Shown piece after piece: positions 9,492-17,899 of a DNA stretch of 64,000 nucleotides. This DNA is from Enterobacter hormaechei ATCC 49162. Lineage in GTDB: Bacteria > Pseudomonadota > Gammaproteobacteria > Enterobacterales > Enterobacteriaceae. Each line of letters begins with the position of its first letter. The stretch's first letter is position 1. A program made the position numbers and the translations under genes. Under the pieces are notes generated by a model. The model made no database searches and was not told where the DNA came from. It saw only the letters and a list, made by a program, of their open reading frames with translations. The DNA is taken from positions 1,302,001 through 1,366,000 of the forward strand of contig NZ_MKEQ01000001.1 in assembly GCF_001875655.1 (NCBI RefSeq), given 5' to 3'.

Positions 9492-9965
9492 TTATTGCAG
9501 GCGGAAGAACCGCCGGCTCGAGGCTGGTGCAAATAGCAGGAACAGGACCAGCATATCCGGCAGTTTTTGCATCACCAGTGAATGGAAAATCTCACGTCGT
9601 GACTCACCGGGTATGCTGAACAGTTCCGGATAGCCATAGCCCAGCGAGGCGGCCCACAGATAGCTGGCGGCGGTGATCTGCGTCAGCAGATAGACCCAGC
9701 GCGCCCAGTTACGCCCTTTCACCAGCGAGAACGCGCAGTAGATCTCAATAAACACCAGCATCAGGCTGCTGAGAAACACCAGCGTCAGATTCCACGTTTG
9801 CGCGCTGCGGTGAATAAATTCCCCCATTCCGCGCGGCCCCAGCGTGTTCATTATCATCAGCACATCCAGGCAGCGGATCATAATAATGGCGAGCGCCGCC
9901 ACCTGCACCAGCGCAGGGACGTTCGGACGAGCGTGCGAATGACGTGTTTTTTGTAAGAATCCCAC
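9492..9965 (-). CDS. ybjO: YbjO family inner-membrane protein (DUF2593)
   Basis: This 157-residue membrane protein has about four hydrophobic segments, for example VAALAIIMIRCLDVLMIM and LVFLSSLMLVFIEIYCAF. It closely resembles E. coli YbjO, of unknown function. I take the start as GTG 9965 (MGFLQKTRHSH), with AGGGA about 10 bases upstream. The frame remains open a little further and the E. coli protein is a few residues longer, so the true start is not certain. It lies between potI and rlmC. Confidence 0.85.
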   Translation of the reverse strand: MGFLQKTRHSHARPNVPALVQVAALAIIMIRCLDVLMIMNTLGPRGMGEFIHRSAQTWNLTLVFLSSLMLVFIEIYCAFSLVKGRNWARWVYLLTQITAASYLWAASLGYGYPELFSIPGESRREIFHSLVMQKLPDMLVLFLLFAPASSRRFFRLQ

Positions 9966-10031
9966 TGTTTTTACTTCCCTGAAAAACAGTGCCGCGTCAT
10001 ACGCGGCACATCACTGGAAATAGTAATTCCT

Positions 10032-10877
10032 TCAGCCGCGTCTTGCACGCTGGATATCGCGCACTCGCTGTTTTTCCGCGCGCGCCATCAAATACCAGGC
10101 GATAAATCCGACAATTCCGACCACGCCAAGAATGATGGAGGCCAGGGCGTTGATCTCCGGATTCACCCCCATCCGCACGCTGGAGAAGACCAGCATCGGC
10201 AGCGTCGTCGCGCCCGGCCCCGACACAAAGCTGGCGATAACCAGATCGTCGAGCGAGAGCGTGAACGCCAGCAGCCAGCCGGAGATCACCGCGGGCATAA
10301 TCATCGGCAGCGTGATGATGAAAAAGACCTTCAGCGGCGTTGCGCCGAGATCCATCGCCGCCTCTTCAATAGAGCGATCCAGCTCGCGCAGCCGCGAGGA
10401 GATCACCACCGCCACGTACGCGGTACAGAAGGTCACGTGCGCCAGCCAGATGGTGAGCATCCCGCGATCCGCCGGCCAGCCAATGGCGTGCGCCAGGGCA
10501 ACAAACAGCAGCAGCAGCGACAGGCCGGTGATCACGTCCGGCATCACCAGCGGGGCGGTGATCATAAACGCAAAACCATTTGCGCCGCGGAAACGGCCAA
10601 AGCGCACCATCACCAGCGCGGCGATCGTGCCCAGTACGCAGGCCATCGTCGCCGCCAGCGCTGCAATGGTCAGGCTCAGCCCCACCGCGCTCATCATCGC
10701 ATCATCGTGGAACAACTCGCTGTACCAGCGCGTCGACCAGCCCGCCCAGACGGTCACCAGCTTAGAGCTGTTGAATGAGTAGATCACCAGCATCAGCATC
10801 GGCGCATACAGGAAGGTAAAGCCGATAACGAGGATCGCAATGCGCCACGGGGAGCGTACTACCGGTAAGTTGTTCAT
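10032..10877 (-). CDS. potI: Putrescine ABC transporter permease PotI
   Basis: This is one of the two inner-membrane permeases of the PotFGHI putrescine importer. I place the start at ATG 10877 (MNNLPVVRSPWR), which gives 281 residues and a 4-base ATGA overlap with potH. The frame itself is open 14 codons further upstream. About six spans are present, and the EAA motif is EEAAMDLGATPLKVFFIITLP. It is the last gene of the operon. Confidence 0.95.
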   Translation of the reverse strand: MNNLPVVRSPWRIAILVIGFTFLYAPMLMLVIYSFNSSKLVTVWAGWSTRWYSELFHDDAMMSAVGLSLTIAALAATMACVLGTIAALVMVRFGRFRGANGFAFMITAPLVMPDVITGLSLLLLFVALAHAIGWPADRGMLTIWLAHVTFCTAYVAVVISSRLRELDRSIEEAAMDLGATPLKVFFIITLPMIMPAVISGWLLAFTLSLDDLVIASFVSGPGATTLPMLVFSSVRMGVNPEINALASIILGVVGIVGFIAWYLMARAEKQRVRDIQRARRG

Positions 10878-11827
10878 CCGTGGTCTCCCATCTGTTTCTG
10901 CTGGTGTTTGTGGAACCACATGATCGGCACGATCAGCAGCAGTAACATCACGATCGCCACCGCCGAGGCCACTGGCCAGTCGCGGTTATTGAAGAACTCC
11001 TGCCACAGCACACGGCCAATCATGATGCTGTCCGGGCCGCCGAGCAGTTCCGGGATCACAAACTCCCCGACCGCCGGGATAAACACCAGCATCGACCCGG
11101 CAATGATCCCGCCCTTGGTCAGCGGCACAATGACGCTAAAAAAGGTTTTCAGCGGACGTGCGCCGAGATCCAGCGAGGCTTCCACCAGCGAGTAATCGAT
11201 CCGCGTCAGCGCCGTATAGATCGGCAGCACCATAAACGGCAGATAGGCATAGACAATCCCGATATACACCGCAAGATTAGTGTGCAGGATAGTCAGCGGC
11301 TGGTCGATCACCCCCAGCCACAGCAGAAAGTTATTCAGTATGCCGTTATTTTTCAGGATCCCCATCCACGCGTACACGCGGATCAGGAACGACGTCCACG
11401 ACGGTAGAATGACCAGCAGCAGTAAAATATTTCGCGTCGACGGCTTACTGTGCGCCACCGCCCACGCCAGCGGGTAGCCCATCAGCAAACAGCAGATCGT
11501 TGAAATAGCTGCAACCTGTAACGACTGCAAATAGGCTTCGAAATAGAGCGGATCGTCGGTCAGTTGCAGGAAGTTACCGAGGTTTAAGGTCAGCGTCAGC
11601 TGGCCGTCAGCCCACTCCCACAGGTCGGTATACGGTGGGATTGCCCGCGCCATCTCCGCCAGGCTGATCTTAAAGACGATCAGGAACGGCAGCAGAAACA
11701 GCAGGATCAGCCAGATATAGGGCATGGCGATGACCAGCTTGCGGCCATGCACCATCTGCATGCGCGCCAGCCAGGGCGCGAAACCGCCCGGTTTTTTGAC
11801 GCGGGCTGGAGGTTCAAGTGTGCTCAT
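10874..11827 (-). CDS. potH: Putrescine ABC transporter permease PotH
   Basis: This 317-residue inner-membrane permease partners with PotI. A cytoplasmic N-terminal tail of about 30 residues is followed by the first span (AMPYIWLILLFLLPFLIVF). The EAA loop is VEASLDLGARPLKTFFSVIVP. It lies 9 bases after potG and overlaps potI by 4 bases, consistent with one transcript. Confidence 0.95.
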   Translation of the reverse strand: MSTLEPPARVKKPGGFAPWLARMQMVHGRKLVIAMPYIWLILLFLLPFLIVFKISLAEMARAIPPYTDLWEWADGQLTLTLNLGNFLQLTDDPLYFEAYLQSLQVAAISTICCLLMGYPLAWAVAHSKPSTRNILLLLVILPSWTSFLIRVYAWMGILKNNGILNNFLLWLGVIDQPLTILHTNLAVYIGIVYAYLPFMVLPIYTALTRIDYSLVEASLDLGARPLKTFFSVIVPLTKGGIIAGSMLVFIPAVGEFVIPELLGGPDSIMIGRVLWQEFFNNRDWPVASAVAIVMLLLLIVPIMWFHKHQQKQMGDHG

Positions 11828-11836
11828 GACCGCTCC

Positions 11837-12970
11837 TTATACCGTCAGGACTACGCAACTGTCCGCATCCCAGCAGAGGCTTACTTCATCGCCCCAGGTT
11901 GGCTGTCCCTTGCGATACCGGTGCTCGTTCTGCAACTGGGCGCTGAGCATCTGCCCGCTTTTCAGGCGCACATGGTAAATCGACAGATCGCCAAGATAGG
12001 CAATGTGGACCACTTCGCCCACGGCAAAGTTATAGCCATCGGCGGGCGGCTCATCGCAAAGCATGATTTTTTCCGGGCGCAGGGCAACATAAACCGGCAC
12101 GTTGTCCACCACAGAGTTATCCGAGTCAACCTTAAGCGGGTGCACCAGCCCTGGCGATTCAATCACCAGGCCGTCTTCCTGACGTTCCTTCAGCAGCCCT
12201 TCGAAGACGTTTACCGAGCCGATGAACTCCGCGCTGTAGCGGGTTGTCGGGTGTTCGTAAATCTCTTCCGGCTCGCCAATCTGCACGAACTTACCGCGAT
12301 TCATGATCGCAATGCGCCCGGCCATGGTCATCGCCTCTTCCTGGTCGTGGGTCACCATCACGCAGGTCACTCCCACGCGCTCAAGGATATCCACCACTTC
12401 CAGCTGCATACGGTCGCGCAGCTTTTTATCCAGCGCGCCCATCGGCTCGTCGAGCAGTAATAATTTCGGACGCTTCGCCAGACTTCTTGCCAGCGCGACA
12501 CGCTGGCGCTGGCCGCCGGAGAGCTGGTGCGGCTTACGCTTCGCAAACTCCTGCATATGCACCAGGCTCAGCATCTCCGCCACGCGCGCGGTGATTTCGG
12601 CTTTCGGCAGTTTGTCCTGCTTCAGACCAAAGGCGATGTTCTGCTCAACGGTCATGTGCGGGAACAGGGCATAGGACTGGAACATCATGTTAATGGGCCG
12701 CTGGTACGGCGGCACGCTGGAGAGGTCAACGCCATCCAGCACGATCTGCCCGGCGGTGGGCTGTTCAAACCCGGCGAGCATGCGCAGCAGCGTGGATTTA
12801 CCGCAGCCGGATGCGCCGAGCAGTGCAAAAATTTCACCTTTATAGATCGTCAGGCTGACATCGTCCACGGCATGCTGGCCATCGAAGGATTTGGTGAGGT
12901 TACGAATTTCAAGAAGCGGGGTCAGCGCTTTACGGACTTTCGCCTGCGGGCGGGGGATCGCGTCATTCAC
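11837..12970 (-). CDS. potG: Putrescine ABC transporter ATP-binding protein PotG
   Basis: This is the ATPase of the putrescine importer. I use GTG 12970 (protein begins MNDAIPRPQAK), which gives 377 residues as in E. coli; the frame is open 14 codons upstream. Motifs are Walker A GASGCGKST, Q-loop MFQSYALFP, signature LSGGQRQR, Walker B LLLLDEPMGALD and switch His in VTHDQEE. A C-terminal TOBE-type domain of about 120 residues follows. A REP unit separates it from potF. Confidence 0.95.
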   Translation of the reverse strand: MNDAIPRPQAKVRKALTPLLEIRNLTKSFDGQHAVDDVSLTIYKGEIFALLGASGCGKSTLLRMLAGFEQPTAGQIVLDGVDLSSVPPYQRPINMMFQSYALFPHMTVEQNIAFGLKQDKLPKAEITARVAEMLSLVHMQEFAKRKPHQLSGGQRQRVALARSLAKRPKLLLLDEPMGALDKKLRDRMQLEVVDILERVGVTCVMVTHDQEEAMTMAGRIAIMNRGKFVQIGEPEEIYEHPTTRYSAEFIGSVNVFEGLLKERQEDGLVIESPGLVHPLKVDSDNSVVDNVPVYVALRPEKIMLCDEPPADGYNFAVGEVVHIAYLGDLSIYHVRLKSGQMLSAQLQNEHRYRKGQPTWGDEVSLCWDADSCVVLTV

Positions 12971-13030
12971 GGGGTGCTCTCCGGCATAGATCAAATCATG
13001 GTGCAGGCGCACCAGAACGGTGCGCCTGTT

Positions 13031-13057
13031 GCCGGGGGCGCTAACGCTTGCCCGGCC
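13031..13057. repeat. REP unit between potF and potG
   Basis: GCCGGGGGCGCTAACGC followed by TTGCCCGGCC forms a REP palindrome in the 103-base gap between potF and potG. Such elements can stabilise the upstream mRNA, which would favour the binding protein PotF over the membrane components. Confidence 0.75.
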
Positions 13058-13073
13058 TAAGACTCACGGTAAC

Positions 13074-14186
13074 TTATTTACCGCTCTTCACCTTCGTCCA
13101 CGCGCGGGTACGCACACGGTCAATTTTCGGTTCCTGTACTTTCAGGGTGAACAGCTTGGCAAACACATCGGCTGGCGGATAGATCGCCGGATTATTGCGG
13201 ATCTCTTCGCTCACCAGCGGCACAGACGCTTTGTTACCGTTGGCGTAGTAGACGTGGTCGCTGATGTGGGCAATCACTTCCGGGCGCATCAGGTAGTTGA
13301 GGAACTGATAGGCTTCGTCTTTGTTTTTCGCATCAGCAGGCATCGCGAAAACATCAAAGAAGGCCAGCGCCCCCTCTTTCGGAATGAAGTAGGAAACGTT
13401 CACGCCGTTTTTGGCTTCTTTCGCGCGGTTAGCCGCCTGCCAGACGTCGCCCGCCCAGCCGATTGCCACGCAGATGTCGCCGTTGGCCAGGTCATTGATG
13501 TACTGAGAGGAGTGGAAGTAGCGAATATTCGGACGCAGCTTCAGCAGCAGGTCGGTCGCCGGGCCGGTGTAGTCATCAGCCTTGCTGCTGTTCGGATCTT
13601 TGCCGAGATAGTTAAGCACGGTGGCAAATATCTCTTCCGGTGCATCAAGGAAAGAGACGCCGCAGCTTTTCAGCTTCTCGAGGTTTTCCGGCTTCAGCAC
13701 CACGTCCCAGCTGTCCAGCTTGACGTCCGGGCCGAGCGCCGCTTTGACTTTATCCACGTTATAGCCAATACCGGTGGTCGCCCACAGGTAAGGCATCGCA
13801 TATTTATTCTCCGGATCGTGCTTCGCCACCAGCTTCAGCACTTCCGGATCCAGATTTTTCCAGTTCGATAACTTGCTCTTGTCCAGCGGCTGGAAGACAC
13901 CCGCCGTTAGCTGACGCTCCAGGAAGCTTGCAGACGGGACGACCAGGTCAAAGCCGGTGCTGCCTGCCATCAGTTTGCCTTCCAGCACTTCGTTGGAATC
14001 GAATACGTCGTAGACCACTTTAATACCGGTCTCTTTTTCAAAATTAGCCACCGTGTCCGGGGCAATATAGTCAGACCAGTTATAGACATGCAGCGTTTTT
14101 TGTTCCGCAGCGAGCGTGCCGGCAGAGACGGCCATCAGAGCACCCGCAACCAGACCCGATAACCATTTTTTATTCAAGGCGATCAT
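13074..14186 (-). CDS. potF: Putrescine-binding periplasmic protein PotF
   Basis: This solute-binding protein of the PotD/PotF family has 370 residues. The signal peptide is about 26 residues (GALMAVSAGTLAA then EQKTLHVYNWSDYI). Family motifs include HVYNWSDYIAPDT, TGFDLVVPSASFLERQ and AMPYLWATTGIGYN. It is the first gene of potFGHI. The E. coli operon is part of the nitrogen-limitation response. Confidence 0.96.
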   Translation of the reverse strand: MIALNKKWLSGLVAGALMAVSAGTLAAEQKTLHVYNWSDYIAPDTVANFEKETGIKVVYDVFDSNEVLEGKLMAGSTGFDLVVPSASFLERQLTAGVFQPLDKSKLSNWKNLDPEVLKLVAKHDPENKYAMPYLWATTGIGYNVDKVKAALGPDVKLDSWDVVLKPENLEKLKSCGVSFLDAPEEIFATVLNYLGKDPNSSKADDYTGPATDLLLKLRPNIRYFHSSQYINDLANGDICVAIGWAGDVWQAANRAKEAKNGVNVSYFIPKEGALAFFDVFAMPADAKNKDEAYQFLNYLMRPEVIAHISDHVYYANGNKASVPLVSEEIRNNPAIYPPADVFAKLFTLKVQEPKIDRVRTRAWTKVKSGK

Positions 14187-14535
14187 ATTGTTATTCCTTC
14201 TGAAAGCTCGTTAACAAACGAACCAAAACTGTGCAGCCTGAAGATATGCAATAATCATGCATAGTTTGTCGCTCTGCCCGAAATAAAATACCGCCCTTTT
14301 CCGGCAGGTTCCGCTCGCTTTTTTAAGCACCGCAAGAATAACTGTAGCCCGTGTCTCCGGCTATAGCCCAGACGAAAAAACGCCTTTTATCAATTTTTTA
14401 TGCAGATTATGTCTACGTGATAAGCCGAAACGGCCTGAGAGGAGGTGAAAAATTCTTTAAAGAAAGGTTAAAAGCAGCAGAAAAAACGGTGTAATGCAGC
14501 CGCTCTGGCAGCGACTGCGCAAAAGTCAGACGGGC
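14187..14535. other. potF-ybjN intergenic region (349 bp)
   Basis: No gene is seen. The region holds the leader and promoter of potF and is AT-rich near 14380-14490. A possible sigma-54 element is listed separately. The inverted TGTAGCCC/CTATAGCCC repeat near 14344-14370 is too imperfect to call a terminator for ybjN. Confidence 0.5.
14246..14262 (-). promoter_or_regulatory. Weak candidate sigma-54 promoter of potF
   Basis: On the minus strand the sequence ATGCATGATTATTGCAT aligns with the -24/-12 consensus TGGCACGNNNNTTGCA. The TTGCA block is intact but the -24 GG is changed to TG. It lies about 60 bases before the potF start. Known nitrogen control of E. coli potFGHI makes this plausible, but the imperfect -24 keeps confidence low. 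Confidence 0.25.
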
Positions 14536-15012
14536 TTAGTGGAGAAAATTGGGAGATGCATCATTATTCTCGGCATCATCTTCCGCGCTATACAGCAGGT
14601 GATGTGCGTTGGCTTCCATCATTACCATGGAAATTTGCTCTTCGCTCAGGCGCATAAACCAGGCGAACTGCTTGAAGGAGAGCCCTGCGCCGGAGAATAA
14701 AGACTGGCAAACCACCAGCTTCGGCAGATTATCATCCTGTATGTCGAGAAACGCTTTCACCGTCAAAGAACTGGCGTTGATCGCAGACAAATCAGACGCC
14801 AGCGCCAGCAGCGCTGAAGGCTTCACTTCAGCCAGCGCGGAGAACAGGATCACGTCGTTAATCAGATCGATTTTGGCATCGAAAATGCCATCGAAATTTT
14901 GCATATGAGGCAGATGCAGCGCCTGACAGGAGTCGCATTCGAAGAAAGTGATACCGGCATCATCAAGCCATTGACGTAACGTATCCAGTGTAGGGACGAC
15001 CTGTAAATCCAT
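14536..15012 (-). CDS. ybjN: YbjN domain-containing protein
   Basis: This is a soluble 158-residue protein of the YbjN family, whose fold resembles type III secretion chaperones. E. coli overexpression studies link it to stress, motility and biofilm phenotypes, but its molecular role is unknown. The start MDLQVVPTLDTLRQWLDDAGITFFECDSC matches the family. The C terminus (SAEDDAENNDASPNFLH) is acidic. It lies downstream of rimK on the same strand. Confidence 0.92.
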   Translation of the reverse strand: MDLQVVPTLDTLRQWLDDAGITFFECDSCQALHLPHMQNFDGIFDAKIDLINDVILFSALAEVKPSALLALASDLSAINASSLTVKAFLDIQDDNLPKLVVCQSLFSGAGLSFKQFAWFMRLSEEQISMVMMEANAHHLLYSAEDDAENNDASPNFLH

Positions 15013-15075
15013 CGCTGTGCAGCCTCTTAAATAAAAACGTTGTCCAGATTACGCAAAAAGTGCGCGCGGATCCAT

Positions 15076-15978
15076 TTAACCGCCCGTTTTCAGGCAAAAT
15101 CCCGGCGTCGCATGGCGCTCAATCCATGCGATCATTTTACCTGCTATATCAACCCCAGTGGTTTTTTCCACCCCTTCCAGCCCCGGCGAGGCGTTGACCT
15201 CCATTACCAGCGGCCCGCGCTCGGCACGCAGCAGATCGACCCCCGCCACGTCCAGGCCCAGCGTCTGCGCCGCTTTCACCGCAATCTCGCGCTCGCGTTC
15301 GCTGATAAGGGCGACCCGCGCGATACCGCCGCGGTGCAGGTTAGAGCGGAAGTCGCCCTCTTTCGCCTGCCGTTCGATGGCGGCCACCACTTCATCGCCC
15401 ACCACGAAGCAGCGGATGTCGCGCCCTTTGGCCTCTTTAATATACTCCTGCACCAGAATATGGGCATTCAGACCGCGAAAGGCGTCAATCACGCTCTCCG
15501 CCGCCTGACGCGTCTCCGCCAGCACCACCCCGATACCCTGCGTGCCTTCCACCAGCTTAATGACCAGCGGCGCACCGCCCACCATGTCGATCAAATCGCT
15601 GGTGTCGTCCGGCGAGTGGGCAATCCCGGTGACGGGCAGATCGATCCCCTGACGCGCCAGCAGTTGCAGCGAGCGCAGCTTGTCGCGGGCGCGGGAGATC
15701 GCCACCGACTCGTTGAGCGGATAGCTGCCCAGCATTTCAAACTGACGCAGTGCGGCCGTGCCGTAATAGGTGATCTGGGAGCCAATGCGGGGAATGACCG
15801 CATCAAAATGCGGGAGTTTGCGGCCTTTGTAATGAATCGACGACGCCGCAGGATCGATGTTCATATAGCAGGACATCGGATCGAGGATCTCAACCTGATG
15901 TCCGCGTTTCGCCGCCGCTTCTCGCAGGCGTTTACATGAATAGAGCGTTCCATCCCGGGACAATATGGCAATTTTCAC
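15076..15978 (-). CDS. rimK: Ribosomal protein S6 glutamyl ligase RimK
   Basis: This ATP-grasp ligase adds glutamates to the C terminus of ribosomal protein S6. I choose GTG 15978 ([15 protein letters not shown]), giving the family length of 300 residues; the frame extends 34 codons further but lacks family similarity there. ATP-grasp motifs include [27 protein letters not shown] and the metal-binding [12 protein letters not shown]. In E. coli it is co-transcribed with nfsA, and the two are adjacent here too. Confidence 0.95.
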   Translation of the reverse strand: MKIAILSRDGTLYSCKRLREAAAKRGHQVEILDPMSCYMNIDPAASSIHYKGRKLPHFDAVIPRIGSQITYYGTAALRQFEMLGSYPLNESVAISRARDKLRSLQLLARQGIDLPVTGIAHSPDDTSDLIDMVGGAPLVIKLVEGTQGIGVVLAETRQAAESVIDAFRGLNAHILVQEYIKEAKGRDIRCFVVGDEVVAAIERQAKEGDFRSNLHRGGIARVALISEREREIAVKAAQTLGLDVAGVDLLRAERGPLVMEVNASPGLEGVEKTTGVDIAGKMIAWIERHATPGFCLKTGG

Positions 15979-16042
15979 CCTGCACCTCTCTAAAGACATG
16001 GGAAAAGCCTGCCTATCATACACGAGGCGCAGGAGGAATGGA

Positions 16043-16765
16043 CTAACGCGTTGCCCAGCCCTGTTTGTGCAGGTACTCAAGAATGAACGGGCGGTTCTCC
16101 TTAATGATGGTGCGACGAATATGGTCGCTCCAGGTATCGCGGCGGTTGTTGCTGTCGCGCGTCAGATAGTAGTTGGCCAGCTCTTCATCGTATTGATTCA
16201 GAACGTCCTGGTCGACCGGCTGGTAGTGGTTTTCATGCACCAGCATCGCGGCAGGAATACGCGGCTTCAGATCCGGGTTATCCGCCGGCCAGCCGAGGCA
16301 CAGGCCAAACAGCGGCAGCACGTGTTTCGGCAGCTTCAGCAGTTCAGTTACGCTCTCAATATTGTTACGCAGACCGCCGATATAAACGCCGCCAAGCCCC
16401 AGCGACTCCGCCGCGGTGAACGCGTTTTGCGCCATCAGCGCCGTATCCACCACGCCCAGCAGCAGTTGTTCCGCCAGCCCCAGCTCCGCCTCAGGGCAGA
16501 TTTGCAGGTGGCGGTTAAAGTCGGCGCAAAATACCCAGAACTCCGCCGCCTGGGCAACGTGCTTTTGCCCCCCCGTCAGCGTCACCAGCTGTTCACGCAT
16601 CGCCGGATCGGTGATGCGGATAATGGAGCTGCACTGCAAAAAGCTGGAGCTGGAGGTGCCTCTTGCGCTGTCGATGATCGCGTCCCGCTGCGCCTGGGTA
16701 ATCGGCTCATCGGTGAAATGACGAATGGAACGGTGGGAACGAAGCAGGTCAATGGTTGGCGTCAT
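16043..16765 (-). CDS. nfsA: Oxygen-insensitive NADPH nitroreductase NfsA
   Basis: This FMN-dependent enzyme reduces nitro compounds and quinones by two electrons using NADPH. The ATG at 16765 ([17 protein letters not shown]) gives 240 residues, identical to E. coli. FMN-contact motifs [11 protein letters not shown] and [13 protein letters not shown] [14 protein letters not shown] are present, as is [12 protein letters not shown]. The C terminus [15 protein letters not shown] is characteristic. The small gene ybjC, which sits between grxA and nfsA in E. coli, is missing here. Confidence 0.96.
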   Translation of the reverse strand: MTPTIDLLRSHRSIRHFTDEPITQAQRDAIIDSARGTSSSSFLQCSSIIRITDPAMREQLVTLTGGQKHVAQAAEFWVFCADFNRHLQICPEAELGLAEQLLLGVVDTALMAQNAFTAAESLGLGGVYIGGLRNNIESVTELLKLPKHVLPLFGLCLGWPADNPDLKPRIPAAMLVHENHYQPVDQDVLNQYDEELANYYLTRDSNNRRDTWSDHIRRTIIKENRPFILEYLHKQGWATR

Positions 16766-16950
16766 TTTGTCTCTCTTTGTGTTGCGTAAAACGTATGGCA
16801 GCCAGTATAGGCAATGATCCACATGATGTAATTGGCGAAACATAGCCTGACTGTATCAAAGTGACAGGTGAAACCTTCTTTCCATGACGGCAGGTTATCG
16901 TGCACTATAGGCGTTATTCGCCGTCAGGCTTGTTTTTTGAGGAGAGAGAA

Positions 16951-17220
16951 ATGTTTGCAGTAATTTTTGGTCGTCCAGGATGCCCTTACTGTGTGCGCGC
17001 GAAAGAGCTGGCTGAGAAGCTGACTGAAGAGCGTGATGATTTCAACTTCCGTTACGTGGATATCCACGCGGAAGGCATCACTAAAGCCGATCTGGAAAAA
17101 ACCGTGGGTAAACCGGTTGAAACCGTGCCGCAGATCTTCCTCGATCAGAAACACATCGGCGGCTGCACTGATTTCGAAGCCTACGCCAAAGAACACCTGG
17201 GCCTGTTTGCGGCTCAGTAA
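16951..17220 (+). CDS. grxA: Glutaredoxin 1
   Basis: This is a GSH-dependent thiol-disulfide oxidoreductase and electron donor for ribonucleotide reductase and others. The start is ATG 16951, preceded by GAGGAGAG, giving 89 residues (85 in E. coli). The active site is Cys11-Pro-Tyr-Cys14, and the GSH-binding TVPQIF and GG.TDF motifs are present. The C terminus is slightly longer (LGLFAAQ). It is transcribed divergently from nfsA, which also belongs to oxidative-stress regulons in E. coli. Confidence 0.96.
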   Translation: MFAVIFGRPGCPYCVRAKELAEKLTEERDDFNFRYVDIHAEGITKADLEKTVGKPVETVPQIFLDQKHIGGCTDFEAYAKEHLGLFAAQ

Positions 17221-17227
17221 TGCGAAG

Positions 17228-17253
17228 ACGCCCTCACCCGGAGGGCGTTTTTA
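17228..17253 (+). terminator. Rho-independent terminator of grxA
   Basis: The arms CGCCCTC and GAGGGCG around a short loop are followed by TTTTTATT. It begins 8 bases after the grxA stop. Its T-run overlaps the stop codon of the convergent ybjM. Confidence 0.9.
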
Positions 17254-17625
17254 TTTACGGTGCTTCCGCTGTTGCAGCAGGCTACGCGTAAATAAGAAAC
17301 AGAGCGCCCCCAGCGCGCACCAGAAAACACCGCTCAGCAGCCACGCCACTTCCTGCCAGACGCTTCTCGACGAGATTAACAGCAGGCGCATCAGGAGTAA
17401 GCAGAGGGGAGCCGCAAGCATGGCTCCGATAAGCGGCATCACCACCTCGCCTTTGCGCGAGAGAAAACTGGCCACTGCCCCCGGCAGGATGAAAAACAGC
17501 AGGCCCAGCTCGGGATGACCAGACGCTCTGAAGGCGCCCTTCACGTTAAAAGCAAGCGACATGCAAACGACCGTAAACAGCAAAAAACAGCTGATTACGC
17601 CAGCCCAGTTTCGTTTAAAGTTCAA
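17251..17625 (-). CDS. ybjM: YbjM family inner-membrane protein
   Basis: This small integral membrane protein has 124 residues and about four hydrophobic segments, similar to E. coli YbjM and of unknown function. The start is decided by the ribosome binding site: AGGAGG lies 5 bases before TTG 17625, giving the family N terminus (NFKRNWAGVISCF). Starts further upstream have neither a good site nor similarity. A TTG start suggests low translation. It converges on grxA. Confidence 0.85.
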   Translation of the reverse strand: MNFKRNWAGVISCFLLFTVVCMSLAFNVKGAFRASGHPELGLLFFILPGAVASFLSRKGEVVMPLIGAMLAAPLCLLLMRLLLISSRSVWQEVAWLLSGVFWCALGALCFLFTRSLLQQRKHRK

Positions 17626-17899
17626 ACTATCCTCCTGACTTATCTCTATCAAATACAAAAATCGTCCGGTGGACGCCCAGTCAGATAAAGCATTGCGGCA
17701 ATCCTTGCCAAAGCACGCCCAGAAGTCGTGCGATAATAGGTGGCTGTCGGTAGCTATTACGATTAAACTAACCGCCTGCTAGTGTTTAGGGTATTTATCA
17801 GGAAACAGGGATGTGAGAAGTGATTCCCTGACTCTGAAAACAGTAGCCCAAATAGTCCTTTCATTCAACAACTTACTGGTAAACAAGAAGTTAGCCTCC

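Noticed and set aside
16800..16950. Mar/Sox/Rob box between nfsA and grxA
   Set aside because: GTGCACTATAGGCGTTAT near 16900 fits only the first half of the consensus, which is too weak to annotate.
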